Of a DNA stretch of 39,944 bases, positions 26,205 to 34,406 are shown piece after piece. The DNA comes from Pseudomonadota bacterium (GTDB taxonomy: Bacteria > Pseudomonadota > Alphaproteobacteria > Rhizobiales > Devosiaceae). Numbering within the stretch: the first letter of the stretch is position 1; each line of letters begins with the position of its first letter. Position numbers and translations under genes: made by a program. The notes below the pieces were generated by a model. It did not search any database. It was not told where the DNA came from and saw only the letters and a program-made list of their open reading frames with translations. The DNA is taken from contig JAEZKB010000102.1 of NCBI GenBank assembly GCA_023415605.1, forward strand, positions 1 to 39,944, given 5' to 3'.

Positions 26205-26567
26205 TCAGCTGTTGGAGAAGGCGTAGCCCAGCTCCAGCAACTCCCTGAACCATTGGGCTTGGACCTGCTCGACCGACCTCACCACCACATGGTGGTTCCA
26301 GCGGTTCGTGCTGACCTGTCTGACGTAATGAAAATGCGGTCCATGAAGCTCGCGATCGAGGCATATCGTGACGTAAAGAGTGCCGTCGGCGATATGGTCA
26401 TAGCTCCACATCTAAAAAAACTTGCGTTTGCCGCCGAACGTAAGCTGAGCCCGGGTTTCCTTCCGGCTTGGGCCGAGAGATTCCACCAAAGATACGATCT
26501 TGTCCGCCAGCTGCTGCGTCTTGGGCTTGTCGCTGAAGTCGGCCGTCATCTTGCTACTTGATGACAT
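26205..26567 (-). pseudogene. Hypothetical gene interrupted by an in-frame amber codon
   Basis: From ATG 26567 the frame encodes MSSSSKMTADFSDKPK, then LADKIVSLVESLGPSRKE and LTFGGKRKFF, then meets TAG at about 26412. It continues in the same frame with MWSYDHIADGTLYVTICLDR, HFHYVRQVSTNRWNHHVVVR and AQWFRELLELGYAF to 26205. A TGG-to-TAG change beside a run of seven T bases would explain the break. The family is not one I can name. After the final stop the same frame stays open to about 25980 with a protein-like segment (GEWSKVADHCFQQRADDYKS) that I also cannot assign. Confidence 0.55.
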
Positions 26568-27100
26568 CGTAAAATCGCTCACGCATTGGTCGCCTTGCGT
26601 GTCCGCTAACGCACTCGCCGCCCAATGGCTTCAATTACTGCTGCTGTTGTGCGGGTGGTGACGGCGACGATGATGAGGCGGTTCCGGGAGGTGGTGACGC
26701 CAGGCGGTGATCCGGCCTTGCAGGTGCCGCCCGACACCAGCTGGGAGTAGCATCCCGGTAATAGTGCCTGATGGACCGCTTTGCGCCAAGAGCCGGCCAC
26801 CCGGTTTCTCGAAGGTTACAACTAAGCTTACGCAGCCAGTTTAACCGCCGATGATCGACGAGGCCCATGAGTCCCATATCTGATCGGCGCACTTCCTGCG
26901 TTACAAGAGCGGCACGGCTGGCATGGTCCGCGGGTTGCGGCTGATGGACGTCGATCCCATCCTGCTGGCGTCGAGACCAAAGGCACAAGGCGCTCCGCCA
27001 CTTCATCCTCGGGGCAGACACCCTGGATTCCCTAGCCTCCGCGAGAGCAACCGCTTCGCTTGGGGCTCGTTTCCTGCTCCTACACCATGCGGGAGTATAT
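26568..27100. other. Gap without a recognisable gene
   Basis: Neither strand gives a frame with protein-family character. The start of the gap carries repeated CTG/GAC triplets that yield only low-complexity peptides. It lies between two pseudogenes and is probably decayed coding sequence. Confidence 0.4.
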
Positions 27101-28002
27101 CTTGGACTACCAATCGAAGGCGGCGATCACAACGAGCTGGGCGCCAACTGGAACGGCGAAGGCACGAACTTCGCGATCTTTTCGGCGCACGCCGAGCTCG
27201 TCGAACTCTGTCTATTCGACGATGCCGGCAACGAGATACGGCGGCTGACGCTGCCGCAGTACACTGATGAAATCTGGCACGGTTTCGTGCCCGGGGTCGG
27301 TCCTGGCCAACTCTATGGCTATCGAGTTCATGGCCCCTACGATCCCTCTCATGGCCATCGCTTCAATCCCAACAAACTGCTCCTCGACCCCTATGCCCGC
27401 GAGCTGCGCGGCGATATCGATTGGTCGACCGCCCAGTTCGGATACGACACTCTGAGCGAGGAAAAGGACCTGTCTTTCTCAGAGGAAGACAGCTCGAAGG
27501 CCTCGGTCATCGCGAAGTCGTCGATTACGTCAAAAGCCTCGGCATCACCTCTATCGAGCTGTTGCCGATCCACGCCTTTCCCGACGACGACTTGCTGCTG
27601 AAAAAAGGGCTGCGGAACTACTGGGGCTACAACACAATGGGCTTCTTCGCCCCGGCCTCCCGATACTACGGTCCAAAGGGCCTCGCGGGCTTCCGGGACA
27701 TGGTCCGCGCTTTCCACGATGCGAACATCGAGGTGATCCTCGACGTCGTCTACAATCACACCGCCGAAGGCAACGAGATGGGACCGACCCTCTCGTTCAA
27801 GGGCATCGACAACTTTTCCTATTACCGCACCATGCCCGGCGACGCCCGCTACTACATCAACGATACCGGCACCGGTAACACCGTGAATACCAGCCATCCA
27901 AGGGTGCTGCAGCTGGTCACCGACTCCTTGCGCTACTGGGCCGAGCACACGCATATCGACGGATTCCGCTTTGACCTGGGCACCATTCTCGGTCGTGAAC
28001 CG
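27101..28002 (+). pseudogene. glgX: Glycogen debranching enzyme (GlgX-type) remnant
   Basis: The N-terminal part (27101 to about 27490) encodes NELGANWNGEGTNFAIFSAH, LPQYTDEIWHGFVPGVGPGQ, LYGYRVHGPYDPSHGHRFNP and FGYDTLSEEKDLSF, as in GlgX, which removes branches from glycogen. A frame change and a deletion of several tens of residues follow. The catalytic-barrel part then resumes with GITSIELLPIHAF, GLRNYWGYNTMGFFAP, IEVILDVVYNHTAEGNEMGP and HIDGFRFDLGTILGREP, where homology stops abruptly near 28002. Well over half the enzyme, including most of the active site, is missing, and there is no proper start codon. Clearly dead. Confidence 0.88.
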
Positions 28003-28140
28003 GGAAGTCGTCAGCATCGAGTTTGGCCTTCGGGTCCAAACTTCGTTAGGCAGGTCGCCGTCAGACCATGCGAAGCGGCAAGCCCCGGCCATGCTCCGCA
28101 GTGGCAACATCGTGTATTACGGCCATCTGCCTGTGTGGGA

Positions 28141-28450
28141 TCAATTTCGCAGGGCTTGCGTATAGGGATGGCGTGGCGCCGAAAAGATGCTGTGCGTAGG
28201 GCCGGTCTCGAGGCCCAGATACATCGCCATCACCCGGTCCGAGACGTGCTGAACGACCGCGGGATCATGCGCAACGAACAGCATCGCCAGGTTCCGCTCG
28301 TTGCGGAGCCGCGCCAGGAGATTGATGACTCGGGTTTGCACCGAAACGTCGAGTGCCGAAACCGGCTCGTCGCAAACGAGCAGAGATGGGTGCGATGTCA
28401 GTGCGCGGGCAATGCCGAGGCGCCGCCGCTGCCGGTGGGGATAAGGATCA
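28141..28450 (-). pseudogene. Oligopeptide/dipeptide ABC transporter ATPase fragment
   Basis: C-terminal part of an OppD/OppF-type ATPase: RLGIARALTSHPSLLVCDEP (Walker B), ALDVSVQTRVINLL (D-loop), LFVAHDPAVVQHVSDRVMAM (H-loop) and the family end SAPRHPYTQALRN. Upstream, YPH joins directly to RQR, where intact members read YPHELSGGQRQR, so the ABC signature motif appears to have been deleted. Walker A and the first 100 or more residues are absent. It borders the glgX remnant on the opposite strand. Confidence 0.7.
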
Positions 28451-28690
28451 AACCTGATCCCGTGTGGTTGAAAGATCGGAGCTAAAGACCGGCGCCGATG
28501 CAGTTCTGCAGCGTGCGTACCGCTTAGGTTGGCTTCGGTGCCCAGTCGGCCCCCCGATCAGCCCCGCTGCGGCTGTCGGGCATCGTCAGTTCGCACCAGC
28601 ATGCCAGCGGCGCGCCCGTTGGACCGCGCCTTCCATGACATTGGCGTTGCCGGGCGCTCATCCTCACGAACCCCGGCCTTATGGCCTCGA

Positions 28691-30448
28691 TTACCGAAGT
28701 GACGTTCCTCGCAGCCGCGGCGCGGAAGGTTGTATCTGTGTCGCGCCCTTCCAGATCGGAACAGCCAAGCATCGAGACCGCAACGCAGCATGAACGGCTG
28801 TTCTTTGGTCCTTCAAAAATATGATCAGCCCGGTGTTTGCCCGCGCCTCCAAGGACAGAAGCAGCTTGTGGGCATTGTCGTCAGACAACAGCTCGATATT
28901 GCTGACCACGGCGGCAAAGCTGCTCCCCCCGAGGTTAGTCGGCCGGCGAATGCGCTGGGCAAGCTCCTCCACCACCGCTGTTTGTCGACCCGTTGCTAGG
29001 TCCACCTCCAATAGACTGTACGCTCTGCCCAGGCACCCATCACATGTTCCGCAAGCTTCAAGGCGATTTACGGTAGTGCACTCGCAGAGAAAGCTCCTCA
29101 CGAAGGCTGTGGCTATTCGTGTTCTCCCGGCGTTCGGGGCGCCCTCCAGCATCAAGGGCCGCGAGTAGGATCGCTCAGAAAAGCCGTTGAGAAACACTCT
29201 AAGTGCTGCGCCACGCCGCGCAATTTCATCGAAAGGCATGTGTGCCGCCTGCTCTATTACGACCTTGTCTGGGGTGGGCTCTCGCGATTCACGGAACCTC
29301 GCCTCGAAGTGACGGCCAAGCACGGTTTCGCCATGGACCAGTGGCTTCAATCTCTCCACTAAACGACTATGAAATTGCGAGGGTGATGCCCCGGCGGCGA
29401 CGGCAATGGATACGCCGTCCCAGTCTATATGCGCATGCGCCGCTTCGAGAGCGCCGGACAGCCGTTCGAATTCGGAGACCAATTCCTCCACTTGTGAGAC
29501 CCTCAGATCGGGGCTGGCCCGAAGACCCGTTCCACGACCCAGCCTACTCATAAGACGTGCGTGAAAGGAGAGAAGAAGCGTAGCCCACAGAACCGCTCTC
29601 TCATGCCTCCAGGGGTCCACCGGCCGCATCTTTCCCTTTTGGATGTCCAGCAGAATTCGGGCCGACTTGGCATAGAGGTCATCGAGCAGATCCTGGGCGT
29701 CAGAATTTGGTGCCGTGAGCCCTTCGATGAGTTGCCATCGATTGGAAAAATTGCCGTCGAGAACAAGTGCTCGCAGCGGTCGCAAGACAGGACTATATTG
29801 GCGAGAGCGATCGTGCCACCCGACCAGCTCGTGTGAGCCGACCACTAGCGCCGTCTCGATCTCATCGCATACTTGGGAGCATGAGAGTGCCTCACCTGGC
29901 GCCGAGAGCTGTTGAGCTAAGTTCTGTCGCTCAGTCGCACCGATGGTGCGGGATAGCGTTTTGGCGATGGCATCTATGAGATGTGGCAAATCTCGGTTCA
30001 ACACGCCCGTTAGTGAGCTGCAGATCGCCATCTGTGGGTGCAGGGATTCCGATAGATGCTTGGCGGCCAGTGAGGCTTGGGGAACCAATAAGATTCCTCG
30101 AGGCGACGCGGCCGACAGACGGCGCACAGCGCGCATGAGCTCTTCAACGGCACGTCCTTCCAAGCGCTTTAGATCGTTAGCTTCCGGCTCGCCGACATTG
30201 AGATCTGCCTCGCCCAGACTCCACAGGGCCCAGTCGGCCAACATGACGTCCGCTTCATCAACGAAGAGATCAGCGCCTCGTAGAGCTTGTCCGAATTGGC
30301 CTGGCGTCCTATTCTGGAGATCAACGCCACCAAGCAACTCTCTGGCGTGTTGTACTACGGCAGCCCTCAAGTGAGGACTGTCGTAGTGATAAACAAAGAG
30401 CCGACAGTCTGGCCAGACGCTCTGTTTTAGAAAGTCCAGATCGAGCAT
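28691..30448 (-). CDS. Clamp-loader delta/delta-prime-like protein
   Basis: A 585-residue protein, last gene of the replication operon. The C-terminal part (about residues 405-565) resembles the ATPase region of DNA polymerase III delta-prime: a degenerate P-loop GAPNAGRTR (436-444, Arg in place of Lys), a Cys cluster C455, C457, C466, C469, C472 (ACGTCDGC) like the zinc module of delta-prime/DnaX, NIELLSDDNAHKLLLSLEA, and LRSRC with the Ser-Arg-Cys motif (558-560) that supplies the arginine finger. Residues 1-340 are helical and could be a delta-like clamp-opening part; this half is inference. Its ATG overlaps the stop of the DnaX-like gene by one base (TAATG), so the two are coupled and presumably equimolar. 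Confidence 0.7.
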   Translation of the reverse strand: MLDLDFLKQSVWPDCRLFVYHYDSPHLRAAVVQHARELLGGVDLQNRTPGQFGQALRGADLFVDEADVMLADWALWSLGEADLNVGEPEANDLKRLEGRAVEELMRAVRRLSAASPRGILLVPQASLAAKHLSESLHPQMAICSSLTGVLNRDLPHLIDAIAKTLSRTIGATERQNLAQQLSAPGEALSCSQVCDEIETALVVGSHELVGWHDRSRQYSPVLRPLRALVLDGNFSNRWQLIEGLTAPNSDAQDLLDDLYAKSARILLDIQKGKMRPVDPWRHERAVLWATLLLSFHARLMSRLGRGTGLRASPDLRVSQVEELVSEFERLSGALEAAHAHIDWDGVSIAVAAGASPSQFHSRLVERLKPLVHGETVLGRHFEARFRESREPTPDKVVIEQAAHMPFDEIARRGAALRVFLNGFSERSYSRPLMLEGAPNAGRTRIATAFVRSFLCECTTVNRLEACGTCDGCLGRAYSLLEVDLATGRQTAVVEELAQRIRRPTNLGGSSFAAVVSNIELLSDDNAHKLLLSLEARANTGLIIFLKDQRTAVHAALRSRCLAVPIWKGATQIQPSAPRLRGTSLR

Positions 30449-32397
30449 TACTTACTCGGCCCAGTGCCAGATGATTTCGATTGGATGCGCTGCATTGCGC
30501 GCCTGTGGTGCGCCTCGCGCTCCCAATCCGTAAACAGCACGTCGAAACGGCCCTGGTCGAGGGGGAAGGTCGATCGGTCGGTCAAGGGCAGGGAGTATGC
30601 GTCCTCCTCACTTATGCCGCCTCGGATGCGCAGCGGTTCTACATGAATGCGCGCCGGCCGACGCGGCTGACGTCCCACTCCAAGTTTTGCAAGCAGATCA
30701 CGGGTGGCCTCATCCGGACCCTCTATATTGATCAGCGATTTGATCATGCCCCAATGCTGCTCATGCGGCTTGAGGGATCGTTGTCTGTGGACGACTACAC
30801 CGGGACGGGTCTCGAGCCATTCTCGGGCGATCTCGAGCGGGGATGCCTCGTCCACATTCCCGATGTCGGGCAAACTCGCAACGACATATCCAACGGTCCC
30901 TTCCGCGGAGTTTTCGAGTAAGCGGATAGCGGGCATACGAATGGCTTGCCCGTCAAATATGTTCGCCATGTCTTCGACGTGGTCGATGAGATCGTCGAGT
31001 TCAACGGCGGCGGCTGCGTGGCTTTGCGCTGTTAGCTCTACTTGGAAGGAAAGATTGAAGTAGCGCCCTCGATCCTGCACCAAGAACGATGCGGCATTCA
31101 CGATCTGGCGGATATGCGATATTCCGAGGAAGCCAGGGCTGGGAACAGCAGGTGGCTGCTCGGAGGAGCTAGGGGGCAGACCGGCATTCCGGGGCTGCTT
31201 GACGTAGCCCTTGGGCATGGAGAAAGAATCCTCATTGACCAAGTCGTGAAACTTGGTGAGCTCGAGGGCCAGCACCTCTTCGGACTGACTGCGCTTGTGG
31301 CTGGTCCAGAACCACATGTACTGCTTCCAAACGCCTCGGAGGTTGTCTCGCGAGGTTAGGCCTAGACGAGCCATTAGCGTATTGGCGATCGCATCGCGAT
31401 CTAGGTTGAGGCTGTCTACGACAGCATCAACGTGGAAATCGTGTCCTAGAATGGTCCGAACATAGAAAGAGGTCAGATAGGATTTGATCCAGCTCACCAG
31501 CAGCCAATTCGGCTGACGCCAGTTCTCAATGCATCGAAGCTGCTTGTCTCGGTCACCCTCGGCCAGCGCAAAGAAGTAAGGTTCGAGCTGATCGACCTGA
31601 TCGTATCCGAACGCCTGCTTCACATCGGCAAGTCGAACCTCTGAACACTCGAAGTCGATAACGATCTCGAGTGCCGAAATTAGATCCCGAGGTTGGCCCC
31701 CGGCAAATCGCACTACCAGTTCGAGGCTTCCCGGTTCGACAGCCAGACCCTCAGAGATAGCTATCCGCTTGAGCAAGGTGATCGCGTCATCTCGGAAGAG
31801 CGGCGCCACGTAAAGCTGTTTTAGACGCGAACGCAGCGCCGGGGAAAGCTCCGCCGGATCAGTTGTTGCCAAGAGGAAGACCACGGTGGGCTTCTCCTTT
31901 TGGGTCTGCAGCTCCACCTGCAGAAGTAAATTGACGCACGCTCTGGGTGACAGGGTGTGAGCCTCGTCAATGAAGATTACGACCGGCGGGCCCTTCTTAC
32001 CGAGTTCGACGGCGCGATTTACAAGTCGCATGATCTCATCGGTCGACCTTCCCAAACGCGGCGTGTCGAACTCGAACATTCTGCGGTCGCGACACAGCTC
32101 ACATTCGTTGCAAGGCAGTCCATTTTTTCCGCTGCGGCAACGGGGGCGTTGACAGGCGTCACAACCACCACACGGCGATCCGGTCTCCGGATCTACATTG
32201 TTGCAGTGAAGAGCCTTGGCATAGATCCGCGCCAGCGAGGTCTTCCCTGAACCGACCGATCCTTGGAACAGGCAATGTCTACCATCGCTGCGACCGTGCC
32301 GAGTCAAACCTTGAAGATACTGAGTGACAACGGGCTGGCCAACGACATCTCCATACACATGAGGGGCGTACTTGGCAGTCAAATCGGGCGTGGTCAT
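30448..32397 (-). CDS. DnaX-like clamp-loader AAA+ ATPase
   Basis: A 649-residue AAA+ protein resembling the tau/gamma subunit that loads the sliding clamp. The start LTAKYAPHVYGDVVGQPVV matches the DnaX opening. Walker A GSVGSGKT is at 46-53, Walker B IFIDEAH at 141-147, sensor 1 LLATTDP near 175 and LRSRL near 188-192. Between Walker A and B the zinc module is enlarged to two Cys clusters (CGGCDAC and CNECELC, residues 76-102) instead of one. From residue 380 on it diverges from DnaX and ends in a polar tail. The ATG at 32397 is chosen because the upstream extension translates a TGTAGGG repeat tract. It is followed by the coupled delta-prime-like gene. Confidence 0.8.
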   Translation of the reverse strand: MTTPDLTAKYAPHVYGDVVGQPVVTQYLQGLTRHGRSDGRHCLFQGSVGSGKTSLARIYAKALHCNNVDPETGSPCGGCDACQRPRCRSGKNGLPCNECELCRDRRMFEFDTPRLGRSTDEIMRLVNRAVELGKKGPPVVIFIDEAHTLSPRACVNLLLQVELQTQKEKPTVVFLLATTDPAELSPALRSRLKQLYVAPLFRDDAITLLKRIAISEGLAVEPGSLELVVRFAGGQPRDLISALEIVIDFECSEVRLADVKQAFGYDQVDQLEPYFFALAEGDRDKQLRCIENWRQPNWLLVSWIKSYLTSFYVRTILGHDFHVDAVVDSLNLDRDAIANTLMARLGLTSRDNLRGVWKQYMWFWTSHKRSQSEEVLALELTKFHDLVNEDSFSMPKGYVKQPRNAGLPPSSSEQPPAVPSPGFLGISHIRQIVNAASFLVQDRGRYFNLSFQVELTAQSHAAAAVELDDLIDHVEDMANIFDGQAIRMPAIRLLENSAEGTVGYVVASLPDIGNVDEASPLEIAREWLETRPGVVVHRQRSLKPHEQHWGMIKSLINIEGPDEATRDLLAKLGVGRQPRRPARIHVEPLRIRGGISEEDAYSLPLTDRSTFPLDQGRFDVLFTDWEREAHHRRAMQRIQSKSSGTGPSK

Positions 32398-32420
32398 CGG
32401 ATTCGGCGCTCGGTGCAGGC

Positions 32421-32467
32421 TGTAGGGTGTAGGGTGTAGGGTGTAGGGTATGTAGGGTAGTGTAGGG
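32421..32467 (+). repeat. TGTAGGG heptamer tandem repeat
   Basis: TGTAGGG occurs four times head to tail at 32421-32448, then at 32451-32457 and 32461-32467 with short spacers. The tract lies just upstream of the DnaX-like start, between it and the end of the helicase-like gene. It could vary in copy number by slippage or serve as a protein-binding iteron-like array. Confidence 0.85.
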
Positions 32468-32533
32468 TTGCCGGCGCAAGTTGCGTTTCGCAGCCGTGCG
32501 CCGGCATGGGGTAAGTGCGGATGAACCTGACTT

Positions 32534-34339
32534 CTACGGCTTGGGCCTGCGAAGTTTATAGACGTAGCCACCCTTGTGCCGCTTGGGATAGTGGAAGGGG
32601 ACGCGCTCATCGAAAGTGGCGCGCTTCATCGCAATGCCAAAAGCGGTTTCCGACAGCTCGACGTCTTTGGTGGTCTCACCATAGTAGTCGTACAGCGACC
32701 GCGCGGGGACGCCTTTCCCTTCCACCAAAGAGCTGAACTCCTCGCTATCGACTGCCAGTCCAGCGGCCCACGCGTGCACGGCGCTGCTCTGTGCCTGCGG
32801 CCGATCGGGCCCAAGCACCTTGTCCCGGACGGCCTCCAAGGGCGACGGTAGAAACGGATCGATGCTCCGCCAAATGGCGGCGAAATCAGTCGCGTTGATC
32901 GTGTTCCATACCTGTGGGTCGCCACCGGTCGCCGGGTTGCCGTTGCGGAATGTCATCTCAAAAAAGCGCCGATGACCGGACTCGTCGGGAATGAGCGCGG
33001 CGACCGACCGGTTGGCCGTGCCGATGAAGGTCGCCAGTTGGGCCGTGCCACCGTCGCGATTCGTATGCATGATCCGGCCATTCACGAATTCGCCAGTGAT
33101 GCGCCCCTTCAAGATGGGAACATCGGCGGGATGGATCCTCTCCATGTCATCGAGCACAATGATGGGACGCCGAAAGACGTAGATCGAACGCGGGTCGGCG
33201 ATATCGGAAAGGAGGCCAGGTTTGGCCAGTTCCGCAAAGAGAGCCAACATGCGCTTGACGGTACGGCTCTTGCCGACCCCTTGGCTCGGACTCACAAAAA
33301 TCGGAGCCATATGATCGGAAACTTCGAGCTTTGCGAGCTTGCGTTTGACTTGGTGCATAAAGTGACCAAGCCCCCCGGCATTGACCGCGGGATCGCCCTC
33401 AAACACCTTGGAAACGAAGTTCTCAAGTAGCGCCCACCCATGACGCCGTTCATGGTCGGTGGGCTTTGCCGTGATAGCCCGGACGAGTTCCTTCTTGCGC
33501 GCCTTGGCGCGCTTTCGGATTTCCTGCCGTAGAGCCCTAGCAAGAAGCGACGACTTAATACCGCAGCCGCGGAGGATGATCCGGTCCAGAATTTCCTGGA
33601 CGCCCGGCGCTTCCGCAACACTGACCTCAGCGATCTCGTCATAGGTGCTAGCGCTTTCCTCAGGGATGCTGAGTTCGCCGTCTGCGCTTACGCCAATTTC
33701 GTTGTCATCGAGGAATTGCGCGACCACAGTTTCTGCGTCGTGCCGCGTCGACTTGGTCTCCGAAGCGTGAGGGATTCTCTCATGCGGAGCGTCGGTGTGA
33801 GCATCCTCCTCGCGCAGCCTCGGAGCATCCAGCGTGTACCTCGTTTCGGCATGGGCCAGAACCGAAACGCTGCCCACCTCAGGGTCGGTTGGATCATCAG
33901 GTGCGATCGCCGCGGGCGTCGGAATGGCATCAGCCGGCCCCGCCTCACCCGCGCGATAGGCGCCATGAGAGATGTCGAAGTTGGTCCCGGATTCGCCCAG
34001 GCGTTCATTGCTTGCCCCAACAGATACTTCAGGCGTGGGTGACGAACCATGTTCCTCGGGCTCGTGCAACGCGTCCTCGAGAGCGAAGAGGCCCCCATGG
34101 TTGAAGTGACGGGCAACCTCAATCAGCGCCTCGTCGTCGGGCGGACGATCCACCATCCGCAGGTCAAAGGCCATATTGGCCTCGTCGGGCGGCTTCGGAG
34201 CGTTCAGAATGCCGCCAGAACCGGCGGCATTGTTCGGGGGCTCCTCGCGCAGATCAACATCCGCGACAATCCCCGTCAGATCGGTCGCGGGCTTGGGTTC
34301 GTGCGGCGGCACACCCCAGGCGTCGTCATGTTCAGGCAT
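32534..34339 (-). CDS. VapE/SF3-helicase-like P-loop ATPase
   Basis: A 601-residue protein. Residues 1-245 are acidic, Pro/Glu/Asp-rich and probably disordered. Residues 255-290 are basic and helical. A P-loop ATPase module follows: Walker A FVSPSQGVGKSRT (348-360), Walker B PIIVLDDMERI (392-402), a sensor-like FIGTANRSVAALIPDESGHR (438-457) and two arginines (RR, 457-458), an order typical of virulence-associated-protein-E and SF3-like helicases of phages and mobile elements. These unwind DNA at element origins, often next to a primase; no primase domain is visible here. It ends in a basic tail (YPKRHKGGYVYKLRRPKP). It is separated from the next gene by the TGTAGGG tract. Confidence 0.7.
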   Translation of the reverse strand: MPEHDDAWGVPPHEPKPATDLTGIVADVDLREEPPNNAAGSGGILNAPKPPDEANMAFDLRMVDRPPDDEALIEVARHFNHGGLFALEDALHEPEEHGSSPTPEVSVGASNERLGESGTNFDISHGAYRAGEAGPADAIPTPAAIAPDDPTDPEVGSVSVLAHAETRYTLDAPRLREEDAHTDAPHERIPHASETKSTRHDAETVVAQFLDDNEIGVSADGELSIPEESASTYDEIAEVSVAEAPGVQEILDRIILRGCGIKSSLLARALRQEIRKRAKARKKELVRAITAKPTDHERRHGWALLENFVSKVFEGDPAVNAGGLGHFMHQVKRKLAKLEVSDHMAPIFVSPSQGVGKSRTVKRMLALFAELAKPGLLSDIADPRSIYVFRRPIIVLDDMERIHPADVPILKGRITGEFVNGRIMHTNRDGGTAQLATFIGTANRSVAALIPDESGHRRFFEMTFRNGNPATGGDPQVWNTINATDFAAIWRSIDPFLPSPLEAVRDKVLGPDRPQAQSSAVHAWAAGLAVDSEEFSSLVEGKGVPARSLYDYYGETTKDVELSETAFGIAMKRATFDERVPFHYPKRHKGGYVYKLRRPKP

Positions 34340-34406
34340 TTCGATATTCCTGTTTGAGATTTGAACGCCATCTTCAAACAGGAACTCATCGAGGCTTCTA
34401 ACTGGG

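Noticed and set aside
32421..32467. Telomere-like or CRISPR interpretation of the TGTAGGG array
   Set aside because: Heptamers are head to tail with no spacers of CRISPR length, and the locus is internal with genes on both sides.
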